A stretch of 45,569 nucleotides of DNA from Actinomadura flavalba DSM 45200. Its GTDB lineage: Bacteria; Actinomycetota; Actinomycetes; Streptosporangiales; Streptosporangiaceae. The stretch spans positions 1 through 45,569 of the forward strand of contig NZ_KB894105.1 of assembly GCF_000374305.1 (NCBI RefSeq). The letters run 5' to 3'. Positions within the stretch are counted from its first letter, which is position 1. The number at the start of each line of letters is the position of its first letter. Below the pieces are notes generated by a model that saw nothing but the letters and a program-made list of their open reading frames with translations, was not told the DNA's origin and did no database searches. The position numbers and the translations under genes are program-made. Below are positions 1 through 18,445 of this stretch, piece after piece.

Positions 1-11591
<11,591 letters not shown>

Positions 11592-11595
<4 letters not shown>

Positions 11596-11828
11596 AAGTC
11601 ACCACCGACCAGGCCCTGGCCGACATAGCCGACGCCCTCTACGTAGAACCCGGCGACCTGGAACAGGACACCGATCTACGCGACCAGGGCATGGACTCCG
11701 TCCGCCTCATGGAACTGGTAGAAACCTGGCGAGCAGCAGGCATCCCAGAAATCGACTACATCATGCTCGCCGAAGACCAGCGCATAGAAGCCTGGCTAAC
11801 CCTCCTGCACAAGCTCCAGGGCGCCTAA
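11592..11828 (+). CDS. Stand-alone aryl carrier protein
   Basis: This 78-residue protein is a single phosphopantetheine carrier domain. The attachment motif is DQGMDSVRLMELVE (Ser near residue 36), and the Asp-Ser pair preceded by Gly-Met is typical of aryl carrier domains such as the C-terminus of EntB/DhbB. It would carry an activated aromatic acid (2,3- or 3,4-dihydroxybenzoate, or salicylate) as starter for the NRPS. It overlaps the NRPS stop as AATGA with GAAGGAGAG upstream, so the two are translationally coupled. No isochorismatase domain is attached, and the ligase that would load it is not in the window. Confidence 0.85.
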
Positions 11829-11844
11829 CGGAAGCCATCGGGTC

Positions 11845-11872
11845 GGCCTCGGTGCACGGTGCCGCTGAGGCC
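11845..11872 (+). terminator. Possible hairpin after the NRPS operon
   Basis: GGCCTC and GAGGCC arms enclose a GC-rich loop, 17 bases after the carrier-protein stop. There is no T tract, so this is only a weak candidate for ending NRPS transcription before the convergent oxidoreductase gene. Nothing else was recognised in 11829-11927. Confidence 0.3.
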
Positions 11873-11927
11873 GCCGTGCCCCGCTGCCACTCGACGCAGG
11901 CGCCCTCAGCGAGCCACAACCGGGCGA

Positions 11928-13166
11928 TCAACCCGTCCACCGGCTCCGACGCTGATCAGACCCCGCACCACGTCGGGTGGCCGCCCTGCGGGAGGGAGGG
12001 CGACTTGGGTGTGCCGCGGTGGCGGGTTGGGCGGTGGCCAGGTGGGCGGCCTCGATGGCGCTGTTGATGGAGATCTCGCCGCGCATTCCGGGTGCCGCCA
12101 CGGTGTCCCCGGCGACGTAGACCCCGTCGCCCCGGTCGATCGGGGAGCGGTCTCGCCAGGTCTGGCCGGGGAGGTCCAGGGCGCCGCTGCGGTCCTTCGC
12201 GGTGGCGGTGCGCCGGAAGGTGGTCCGGTCCGCGCGTCCGGGCAGCAGGAGGTCGGCGAAGGCGTCCAGCCGGGCGTGCGCCGACGAGCGGGACTCATCG
12301 GCCCGGATCGGCATCTGGAGCTGGTACAGCGACTCGCCGGGCGGGGCGATCGAGGCGTCCTGCATCGTGTAGGACTCGTGGAAGCCTCCCTCGTCCAGGT
12401 CGAAGACCAGGGTGCGGTCCCGGCGGTCGGCGCGGACGGCGACGTCCAGCAGGGCGCAGTGGCCGGAGGTCCACAGCAGGCGGTCGTCGGCCAGCAGCCG
12501 GGACGCCGACGCCGGGTCGGTCGCGACGATGACCGGACCGGCGCCGGGCAGGACGTCCACGCGCGAGCCGGTCTCGATCCGGACGCCCAGTTCCGCGGCG
12601 CGGGCGGCCATGCGGTCCAGCACGGTCTGCCAGCCGCCGCGTACCCACCGGACGGCGGGTGGCCTCGGGCCCAGGACCCGCTGGAACAGGTCCCAGACGA
12701 ACGCCGCCGACAGCCGTCCGGTGTCGGCGTCGTAGGTCACGACGCTGATCGCGTTCGCCATGTGGCGGGCGGTGGTCTCGCCCCAGCGGCCGGACGCCCA
12801 CCCGTGGAAGTCCTGGTCGACGGGCGCGGCGAGCCGCGACCGCGTCTGAGCGGCGAGCATCCGCAGCGGAGGGGTCCGGCGGACCCGCCCGTCGACGCGG
12901 AAGCCGAGCCGGGCGGCGGCGAGTGGTGACGGCCAGCCGAGCCCCCGCACCAGGCCCCGCCGCGCGAGCCACCGGTAGTGCGGGCCGTCGGCGTAGAAGA
13001 CGTGCGCGCCCTCGTGCGCGACGTACGGGGAGGGCGTCGCCCGGCCGCGTCCTCCGAGCGTCCGATGGGCCTCGTGCAGGACGACGTCGGCGCCGGTCTC
13101 GGCGCAGGCGATGGCGGCGGTCAGACCGGCGAGTCCGCCGCCGATGACAGTGATGGTCGTGGTCAT
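11928..13166 (-). CDS. FAD-dependent amine oxidase / phytoene desaturase-like oxidoreductase
   Basis: This 412-residue protein opens with a dinucleotide-binding motif (VIGGGLAGLTAA, residues about 7-18) followed by the acidic end of strand 2 and GGR, as in the NAD(P)-binding Rossmann / amino-oxidase superfamily. Near the C-terminus GVYVAGDTVAAPGM is the second FAD-contacting segment. The substrate is unknown. The last 35 or so residues are an Arg/Ser/Pro-rich tail unlike a folded domain; the gene may have gained a read-through end. It starts 4 bases after the stop of the ECF41 sigma gene, so the two form an operon, and ECF41 sigma factors commonly sit beside an oxidoreductase-type gene that they control. 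Confidence 0.8.
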   Translation of the reverse strand: MTTTITVIGGGLAGLTAAIACAETGADVVLHEAHRTLGGRGRATPSPYVAHEGAHVFYADGPHYRWLARRGLVRGLGWPSPLAAARLGFRVDGRVRRTPPLRMLAAQTRSRLAAPVDQDFHGWASGRWGETTARHMANAISVVTYDADTGRLSAAFVWDLFQRVLGPRPPAVRWVRGGWQTVLDRMAARAAELGVRIETGSRVDVLPGAGPVIVATDPASASRLLADDRLLWTSGHCALLDVAVRADRRDRTLVFDLDEGGFHESYTMQDASIAPPGESLYQLQMPIRADESRSSAHARLDAFADLLLPGRADRTTFRRTATAKDRSGALDLPGQTWRDRSPIDRGDGVYVAGDTVAAPGMRGEISINSAIEAAHLATAQPATAAHPSRPPSRRAATRRGAGSDQRRSRWTG

Positions 13167-13170
13167 GCCG

Positions 13171-14109
13171 TCAAAGACGCAGCACCGCGCCGTCCTGTGA
13201 CATCACCGCGCCGAGTTTCTCCGGATTGACCACCAGATGGCAGGCGACGACCCGTCCATCGGCCACCTGGAGCTGGAAGTGGACGATGGGGCGCCCGTCC
13301 GCCGTCACCTGGAGGGCCGGACCGGCGTTGGCCTCGACCAGCCGGTACTCCACGGTCTGGGTGTCCCCGTCGACGCCGACCGAGGACAGGAACGGCTTCC
13401 GGAGCCGCATGACCTGCAACACGAACCGGGCGACCGGCTCGGGGCCGACGATGACGCGGCGCGGCGCGACCGCGTTGCCGCCGCTGTCGGCGACCAGCCG
13501 TACGTCGGGCGCGAGCAGCTCCATCACGCCCTCGATCCGCCCCTCCAGGCACGCGGCGGCGAACCGGTCGGTCAGCCGCCGCCACACCAGCGGGTCCACC
13601 TCGAACCGCGGACGCCGCTCCCGGACGTGCGCCCGCGCCCGCACCGCGAGCTGCCGGACGGCCGCCTCCCGCCGGTCCAGCAGCCGCGCGATCTCCGGAT
13701 ACCCGAACGCGAACACCTCCCGGAGCACGAACACCGCGCGCTCCAGCGGCGACAGCGACTCCAGCACCACCAGGAGGGCCAACGACACCGACTCGGCCCG
13801 CACGACGTACTCGGCCGGGTCGGTGAGCCCGTCCGGACCCGCGATCGTCGGCACCGGCTCGGGCAGCCACTCCCCGACGTAGGACTCCCGCCGAGCCCTC
13901 ACCCGCCGCAGCCGGTCGACCGACAGACGGGTGACGACCGTCAGCAGGAACGCCCGCGCGTCCCCGACCTCCGCCGGATCGACCTTCGCCCACCGCAACC
14001 AGCACTCCTGAACGACGTCCTCGGCGTCCACGACCCGCCCGAGCACCCGGTACGCGACCCCGAACAGAAGCTCACGATGCTCGGCGAACGCCCCCTCACC
14101 CACCTCCAC
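13171..14109 (-). CDS. ECF41-family RNA polymerase sigma factor with SnoaL-like C-terminal domain
   Basis: Sigma region 2 (about residues 10-80, with DAEDVVQECWLRW) and region 4 (about 115-170) are followed by an extra domain of about 110 residues of the SnoaL/NTF2 type. ECF41 hallmarks are visible: WLPEP in the linker, DSGGNA where the family has DGGGKA, and NPEKL near the end. In this family the C-terminal extension modulates sigma activity in place of a separate anti-sigma factor. I chose the GTG at 14109, which has GGAGGGG 6 bases upstream, rather than an in-frame TTG at 14151 with no clear site. The next gene, 4 bases downstream, is the probable regulated oxidoreductase. Confidence 0.88.
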   Translation of the reverse strand: MEVGEGAFAEHRELLFGVAYRVLGRVVDAEDVVQECWLRWAKVDPAEVGDARAFLLTVVTRLSVDRLRRVRARRESYVGEWLPEPVPTIAGPDGLTDPAEYVVRAESVSLALLVVLESLSPLERAVFVLREVFAFGYPEIARLLDRREAAVRQLAVRARAHVRERRPRFEVDPLVWRRLTDRFAAACLEGRIEGVMELLAPDVRLVADSGGNAVAPRRVIVGPEPVARFVLQVMRLRKPFLSSVGVDGDTQTVEYRLVEANAGPALQVTADGRPIVHFQLQVADGRVVACHLVVNPEKLGAVMSQDGAVLRL

Positions 14110-14243
14110 CGGCCGCCCCTCCGCACCGACAGCACACCGCGATCCCCCCAAAGAGTGTCACCACGGTGCCACGACCGACCGACGCCCCCGCCACGGTCGA
14201 ACCCGCCGGACGCCTTCGGAGACCCGTCCGCCAGTTCTGGCCG

Positions 14244-14543
14244 TTATTCGAGAGTGCCGGTCACGGTGACGGTGACGTGGGTGTCGGGAGCGGTCCGGGT
14301 CAGCAGGGCCTGGCGCACGTGGCGGGTGGTGGCGATGATCGGGCGGTTCGTGTGGGCGATGATCTGGACGTCGATTCGTGTCGTCCCGGGTCCTTCGGTG
14401 ATGCGGAGGCCCGTCAGGTCGGTGCGGTCGCGGTGGGAGAACAGGAGGCTCTTGACGCCCGGCTTCAGGCAGGCCACGCCGGGGATCGACAGGACGGCGG
14501 CGGCGAGGGATTCGGCGTCGGCGTGGTCGCGGGGGGCGGTCAT
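14244..14543 (-). CDS. Small Asp23/Gls24-like protein
   Basis: This is a soluble protein of 99 residues. Its second half (TRIDVQIIAHTNRPIIATTRHVRQAL, then VTVTVTGTLE) follows the strand-helix-strand pattern of Asp23/DUF322 domains, preceded by a helix and PGVACLKPG. It has no membrane segment. Its ATG overlaps the stop of the anti-sigma-like gene (ATGA), so it is the third gene of the sigma operon. Its function is unknown; a partner of the other Asp23-fold proteins in this island is an inference. Confidence 0.7.
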   Translation of the reverse strand: MTAPRDHADAESLAAAVLSIPGVACLKPGVKSLLFSHRDRTDLTGLRITEGPGTTRIDVQIIAHTNRPIIATTRHVRQALLTRTAPDTHVTVTVTGTLE

Positions 14544-15127
14544 CGGTCCTCCTCGGTCAGGTCGGTGACGTGGACGTCGACGCGGGTCGGACCGAGGCCG
14601 AGGCGGTCGGTGGCGGCCGTGGCGACGGCGCGGCGGACGTCGTCGGCCACCGAGGGAAGGTGGGCGGTGGCGGGGGCGTGGATCGAGATCGTGACGGTGA
14701 TGTCGGCCGTCGCGTCCGGGCGGCGGTCGCCGGGCACGAGCCGGCACGAGCCCGCCAGGACGCCGGGGACGTTCTCGGCGGCCGAACGCAGGACCCGCGC
14801 CGCCGCGCTCTCCATGATCCACATGTCCTCGTCGGGCGTGCCGAGGGGCAGCGGGGCACCCGGTCGCAGTTCCAGGCGGACCACGTCCATGACGCGGCGC
14901 AGCACGTCGCCCGCGTCCGGCAGGGCCGGGCCCGACGCGTCGCGCAGGTGCAGCACCGCCTGCCGCAGGCCCGCCAGCCGCCGCCGCGCGTCGGCGCAGG
15001 ACGGGCAGTGCGCCGGATGGTCGTCGCCGGGGTCGGCGTCCCACGCCTGCGACAGCAGCCGTCCGCAGGGCAGTTGTTCCTCGTCGGGGCCGGGCCGCCG
15101 GGCCGCCGGGTCCGGGTCGGTGGTCAT
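14540..15127 (-). CDS. Zinc-finger anti-sigma-like protein fused to an Asp23-like domain
   Basis: This protein has 195 residues. The N-terminal part carries HPAHCPSCADARRRL (about residues 37-51), the HxxxCxxC motif of zinc-binding anti-sigma domains. The C-terminal part, about residues 100-195, shows the Asp23-type pattern (VPGV, then ADITVTISIHAPATAHLPS, VRRAV, TRVDVHVTDL). There is no transmembrane helix, unlike most anti-sigma factors. Its ATG overlaps the sigma stop (ATGA), giving coupled, roughly equal synthesis, as expected for a sigma/anti-sigma pair. Inference: the Asp23-like domain senses or docks to the envelope Asp23 complex encoded divergently. Confidence 0.75.
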   Translation of the reverse strand: MTTDPDPAARRPGPDEEQLPCGRLLSQAWDADPGDDHPAHCPSCADARRRLAGLRQAVLHLRDASGPALPDAGDVLRRVMDVVRLELRPGAPLPLGTPDEDMWIMESAAARVLRSAAENVPGVLAGSCRLVPGDRRPDATADITVTISIHAPATAHLPSVADDVRRAVATAATDRLGLGPTRVDVHVTDLTEEDR

Positions 15128-15720
15128 CGCCAGTCCCCCAGTGCGTGTGTGAGGCCGCGCCGGGCGCGGAAGACCCGGGCGCGGGCCGCGTTCTCGGTGA
15201 TGCCGACGGCGTCGGCGATGAACTCGTAGGACCGTCCGTCCAGCTCCCGCAGCACCCAGCAGACGGCCTGCTCGGCGGAGAGACCGGCCAGCGCGGTCCG
15301 CAGGTCGGCGGCGATGGCCCGGGACTCGGCCATGCGCGACGGGGAGGACGAGTGGTCGGCGGCCGCCACGTCCAGGACCTCGTGCAGCGGTGTCGTGGGG
15401 CGACGGGCGCGCAGCGCGTTCAGGCAGCGGTTCGTGACCACGCGGTACATCCAGGTACCGAAGGCCGAATGGCCCCGGAAGTCCGGCAGCCGCCGCCAGG
15501 CGTTGATGAACGACTCCTGGACGGCGTCCTCGGCCTCGGCCTTGTCGCCGAGCAGCCGGACGGCCAGCCGGACGAGGCGCGGGGCGTGCCGGGTGACCAG
15601 GACCGCGAACGCGTCCTGGTCTCCTTCGGCGGCACGGGCGGTCAGCAGGACGTCGTCGTGCCCGGAGCCGACCGCGTCCGCTGCGGGTTGGATCACCGTC
15701 GCGTCTCCTGCCGTCGTCAT
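15124..15720 (-). CDS. ECF RNA polymerase sigma factor of the Asp23 island
   Basis: This 198-residue protein contains sigma region 2 (DKAEAEDAVQESFINAWRRL, then GTWMYRVVTNRCLNALR) and region 4 (LDGRSYEFIADAVGITENAARARVFRARRGL). I chose the ATG at 15720. An in-frame GTG at 15738 with GGGGAGA upstream also exists, but it coincides with the -10 hexamer of the predicted promoter (GTGTCC, 15733-15738). A transcript from that promoter would begin near 15726 and be almost leaderless at the ATG. The gene is first in an operon with its likely anti-sigma and probably activates itself and the divergent Asp23 operon. Confidence 0.88.
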   Translation of the reverse strand: MTTAGDATVIQPAADAVGSGHDDVLLTARAAEGDQDAFAVLVTRHAPRLVRLAVRLLGDKAEAEDAVQESFINAWRRLPDFRGHSAFGTWMYRVVTNRCLNALRARRPTTPLHEVLDVAAADHSSSPSRMAESRAIAADLRTALAGLSAEQAVCWVLRELDGRSYEFIADAVGITENAARARVFRARRGLTHALGDWR

Positions 15721-15732
15721 GGTCTGTGCGTT

Positions 15733-15760
15733 GGACACCTGGTCTCCCCGTTCTGTTACG
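15733..15760 (-). promoter_or_regulatory. ECF-type promoter of the sigma operon, CGTAAC-N16-GTGTCC
   Basis: On the minus strand the -35 CGTAAC lies at 15760-15755 and the -10 GTGTCC at 15738-15733, with a 16-base spacer. It is identical in both hexamers and spacing to the divergent promoter at 15788-15815. The AAC-containing -35 is typical of ECF promoters; that the adjacent sigma factor uses it is inferred. Confidence 0.75.
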
Positions 15761-15793
15761 CGTCTCCCGGGAAGTTCGGAACGAACGCGTAAC
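15755..15793. repeat. Inverted repeat made by the two back-to-back -35 elements
   Basis: GTTACGCGT (15755-15763) and ACGCGTAAC (15785-15793) are perfect inverted 9-base arms 21 bases apart. Each arm contains one -35 element plus three extra conserved bases, so it may also bind a dimeric regulator. Confidence 0.8.
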
Positions 15794-15815
15794 GGGCCTG
15801 CCCCGGGCCGTGTCC
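15788..15815 (+). promoter_or_regulatory. ECF-type promoter of the Asp23 operon, CGTAAC-N16-GTGTCC
   Basis: The -35 CGTAAC lies at 15788-15793 and the -10 GTGTCC at 15810-15815. The predicted transcript start near 15822 leaves a leader of about 30 bases to the ATG at 15853, which has AAGGAGAG upstream. Confidence 0.75.
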
Positions 15816-15852
15816 TACGTTCGGCAACCCCCCGAAGACCAAGGAGAGCGTC

Positions 15853-16353
15853 ATGAACACCGCACCGACGTCCACGACGACGACACCCGCGGGCGGCACG
15901 GCCGTCCAGCGGGCGGGCACCGACGCGGCGATCGTCACCGGGACCTCCGGGGCCGATCAGCCTGCGGCGACCCGTGGCCAGACCTCGATCGCGGGGACCG
16001 TCGTGGTGAAGGTCGCCGGTATGGCGGCGCGGGAGATCCCCGGCGTGTACGACATGGGCGGTGGCCTGTCGCGGACGATCGGCCTGGTCCGCGACCGGGT
16101 TCCGGGAGGACGCCCGAACGTGGGGCGCGGCGTGAAGGTCGAGGTGGGCGAGCGGCAGACGGCGATCGACCTGGACCTGGTCGTGGAGTACGGCGTGGAG
16201 ATCGCCGAACTGGCGCGGGCCGTCCGGGAGAACGTCATCGACGCCGTTGAGCGCATCACCGGCCTGGACGTCGTGGAGGTCAACATCATGGTCAACGACG
16301 TCCACCTTCCCGGGGACGACGAGGCCGCCGAGCAGACGGCCCGCGTCGAGTGA
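15853..16353 (+). CDS. Asp23/Gls24 family envelope stress protein
   Basis: This 166-residue protein has a Thr/Ala-rich N-terminal 35 residues followed by a full Asp23 (DUF322) domain: GQTSIAGTVVVKVAGMAAREIPGV, AIDLDLVVEYGVEIAELARAVRENV, and ITGLDVVEVNIMVNDVHLP. In Firmicutes such proteins coat the membrane via the AmaP anchor; an AmaP-like gene follows three genes later. It is first in a four-gene coupled operon and is read from the CGTAAC-N16-GTGTCC promoter. Confidence 0.92.
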   Translation: MNTAPTSTTTTPAGGTAVQRAGTDAAIVTGTSGADQPAATRGQTSIAGTVVVKVAGMAAREIPGVYDMGGGLSRTIGLVRDRVPGGRPNVGRGVKVEVGERQTAIDLDLVVEYGVEIAELARAVRENVIDAVERITGLDVVEVNIMVNDVHLPGDDEAAEQTARVE

Positions 16354-16544
16354 TGTCCCCGTCGAACGCCTTCACCGGCATGGTGGCCGGGATCGCGCTG
16401 GCCTTCGGTGTCCTGGTCGGCGGCTTCGGAGGGTTCCTGCTGGTGGCCTGTCTGGGCGGCGCGGGTCTGGCCGCGGGGCTGTGGCTGGACGAACCCGGAC
16501 GCGTCGCCGCCCTCCGGGACGCGTTGGGCCGGAGGCCGCGGTGA
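16353..16544 (+). CDS. DUF2273-like small membrane protein
   Basis: This 63-residue protein is mostly two closely spaced hydrophobic segments (MVAGIALAFGVLVGGFGGFL and VACLGGAGLAAGLWL) followed by a charged tail. Such peptides often sit between Asp23 and AmaP genes. The start ATG at 16353 overlaps the upstream stop (TGATG); a GTG one codon earlier is possible. Confidence 0.75.
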   Translation: MSPSNAFTGMVAGIALAFGVLVGGFGGFLLVACLGGAGLAAGLWLDEPGRVAALRDALGRRPR

Positions 16545-17431
16545 CCGCGCCCGCCGAGCGCGGCGCGACCGAGATCGCGCCGCGCGCCGTCCGGAGGATC
16601 GCCGAGGGCGCGGCGTCGGAGGCGGGCGTGCGGGCCACCGGCGCCCATGCCGAGGTGACCGGCCGCCGTGCCCGCGTGGAAGTGCGGGTCGGCCTGCCGT
16701 ATCCGGCGCGGCTGGGACCGGAGGCCGGACGGGTGCGCGACCACGTGCGGGAACGGACCGGACGGCTGACGGGCCTGGACGTCCGCGCTGCGAAGGTCAC
16801 GGTGGACCGTCTGGACCTTCGGGAGGGGAACGTCCGCAGGACGCGGCCCTCGGCCGCGCCGGGGGTGGCGCGGCGGCGCTGGTGGTCGGCCCGCCCGTCG
16901 GCGCGAGTCGTGCCCGTGCCGGCCGGAGTCGCCGTCGCACTGCTCGCGGTCGAGGTGCTGGTGGCGCGCCTGCCCGGCCACCGGCCCTGGCGCGGGCGCG
17001 CGGCCGCCGTCGATCTGCTCTACCGGTACGGGCCGGGGGACGCGGCCGTGACGGTGGCGGCCGTCGTCATGGTCGCCGTCGGGTGCTGGCTGGTCGCGCT
17101 GGCCGTGACGCCGGGGCGCGGGCGGCTCGCCGCGGGCCCGGACGCGGTGCGCGCCGACGTCGGACGCCGCACGGTGGCGGCACTGGTCGGCGACGAGGTC
17201 CGGCAGGTGCCCGGGGTGAACGCGGCCAACGTGCGCGTGCGCCGGAAGAAGGTGCGCGTGCGGGCGTCGCTGACGTTCGGTGACCGGGACGCGGCCCGCG
17301 AGCGGGTCCGGGGCGCCGCCCGGGAGGCCCTGACGGAATGCCGTCTGGGCGCCGAGCCCCGGTTGCGGGTGTCGGTGCGGCCCGCGCCGTCATGGCAGCC
17401 CACCCGATCGACGGAGGACGAGGACACGTGA
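16541..17431 (+). CDS. DUF6286-type membrane protein with Asp23-like domains
   Basis: This 296-residue protein has an N-terminal Asp23-like domain of about 95 residues (starting TEIAPRAVRRIAEGA). Two transmembrane segments follow (PAGVAVALLAVEVLVARL near 125-142; VTVAAVVMVAVGCWLVALAV near 170-190). The C-terminal soluble region resembles the second half of Asp23-type folds (VPGVNAANVRVRRKKVRVRASL). The GTG start has GGAGG upstream and overlaps the previous stop (GTGA). It is probably a membrane member of the Asp23 complex. Confidence 0.75.
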   Translation: MTAPAERGATEIAPRAVRRIAEGAASEAGVRATGAHAEVTGRRARVEVRVGLPYPARLGPEAGRVRDHVRERTGRLTGLDVRAAKVTVDRLDLREGNVRRTRPSAAPGVARRRWWSARPSARVVPVPAGVAVALLAVEVLVARLPGHRPWRGRAAAVDLLYRYGPGDAAVTVAAVVMVAVGCWLVALAVTPGRGRLAAGPDAVRADVGRRTVAALVGDEVRQVPGVNAANVRVRRKKVRVRASLTFGDRDAARERVRGAAREALTECRLGAEPRLRVSVRPAPSWQPTRSTEDEDT

Positions 17432-18024
17432 CCCATCCCTCTCCCCTTCCCATGGTGCGCAACCGGGCGCTGCTCGGCGGAGTCGGAGCCGCACTGCTCG
17501 GCGGCGGCGGCTGGCTGCTCACCGCGTGGACGCCGGTGGCGGAGCGCCTGCCCGCCGGCTGGCCGGCCGCCCCCACGGGACGTGTCTTCGCCGACCGCGC
17601 GCTGCTCGAACGTCTCGGGGCGCAGGACTGGTGGACGCCGGCAGTCGTCGCGGTGTGCTGCGTCGTGCTCGCGGTGGCGGTCGGCGTGCTGCTGCGGGTG
17701 GTCCGCCGCCTGGCGGCCCGGGGCGGCACCGTTCCGCTCGCCCGCGACTCGCGGCTCCTGCGCGTGTCCGCGCTGTCGGACGCCCTGGCCGCGCGCGTCC
17801 GGACGGTCGAGGGCGTCGCCGGGTGCCGTGCCGTCGTGCGCCGCCGCCGCAGGGCGCTGGAGGTCGAACTCCGCGTCCGTGTGCGCGCGTCGCCCGCGCC
17901 CGTCCTGGGCGCCCTGCCCGGGCTCGTCGACGAGGTCCGCCGCAGCGTGGCCCCGTTGACGGTCCGCGTGCACGCCCGCCTGGACGGGCCCGGACGTCCC
18001 CGCAGAGCCCGTGGCGTCCGGTGA
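17428..18024 (+). CDS. AmaP-like Asp23 membrane anchor protein
   Basis: This 198-residue protein has a hydrophobic N-terminal helix (LLGGVGAALLGGGGWLL), a second membrane segment (VVAVCCVVLAVAVGVLLRVV, about residues 70-90) and a basic C-terminal domain with the VEGVAGCRAVVRRRRRALEVEL pattern. This matches the layout of alkaline-shock membrane anchor proteins. The GTG start overlaps the previous stop (GTGA). It is the last gene of the operon. Confidence 0.75.
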   Translation: MTHPSPLPMVRNRALLGGVGAALLGGGGWLLTAWTPVAERLPAGWPAAPTGRVFADRALLERLGAQDWWTPAVVAVCCVVLAVAVGVLLRVVRRLAARGGTVPLARDSRLLRVSALSDALAARVRTVEGVAGCRAVVRRRRRALEVELRVRVRASPAPVLGALPGLVDEVRRSVAPLTVRVHARLDGPGRPRRARGVR

Positions 18025-18055
18025 GGCGGTGGGCTCGGCGGTCGCTCAGGCGGGG

Positions 18056-18421
18056 TCAGGCCAGTTGGGCCAGGGAGAGGACGTTGTGGTCGGGGTCGTG
18101 GAACCATGCGATCCGGTCGCCGTTCGGGGCCGTCCACACGCCGTCGTCGTCCTGTTCCAGGCCGTCGTAGCGGAGGAAGGTCACGCCCTGGTTCCGGAGG
18201 CGGGCCAGGTCGGCGTGGAGGTCCGTGACCTCCCAGCCGAAGACGGTGAAGGGCTGCGGGGTGAACGCGCCGGCCAGCGTGACTCGGAGGCGGCCGAAGA
18301 CCACCGCGGCCGGGTTGGTGCCCGATACCGTCAGGCCCAGGACCCCCTCGTAGAACGCACGGGCCCGGTCCAGGTCCGACGAGGGGAGGAACGCCATCAG
18401 CCCGGCCGAGTTCAAGGTCAC
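18056..18421 (-). CDS. VOC (glyoxalase/bleomycin-resistance) family protein
   Basis: This 121-residue protein is a single VOC unit: SSDLDRARAFYEGVLGL at the start and NGDRIAWFHDPDHNVLSLAQL at the end. The positions that normally hold the His and Glu metal ligands are not obviously conserved, so it may be a binding protein rather than an enzyme. It has a GTG start. It lies 24 bases downstream of the ABC transporter gene on the same strand and may be the tail of the iron operon. Confidence 0.8.
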   Translation of the reverse strand: MTLNSAGLMAFLPSSDLDRARAFYEGVLGLTVSGTNPAAVVFGRLRVTLAGAFTPQPFTVFGWEVTDLHADLARLRNQGVTFLRYDGLEQDDDGVWTAPNGDRIAWFHDPDHNVLSLAQLA

Positions 18422-18445
18422 CGCACCACCCTACTCCGCCCGCTG

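Noticed and set aside
14110..14243. A possible ECF41 promoter upstream of the sigma gene
   Set aside because: TGTCACC occurs near 14156 but on the plus strand, facing away from the gene. No convincing minus-strand -35/-10 pair was found.
13237..14568. A 443-codon plus-strand frame over the ECF41 gene
   Set aside because: Composition is shadow-like (His/Pro/Arg-rich) and it runs across two minus-strand genes with recognised motifs.
15738..15738. GTG at 15738 as start of the ECF sigma gene, with GGGGAGA upstream
   Set aside because: It lies in the predicted -10 element, so the mRNA would start after it. The ATG at 15720 fits better, although a different promoter could revive the GTG.
15778..15782. 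GGAAC as a -35 element of the Asp23 operon
   Set aside because: No suitable -10 lies 15-18 bases downstream, whereas CGTAAC-N16-GTGTCC is matched on the other strand.
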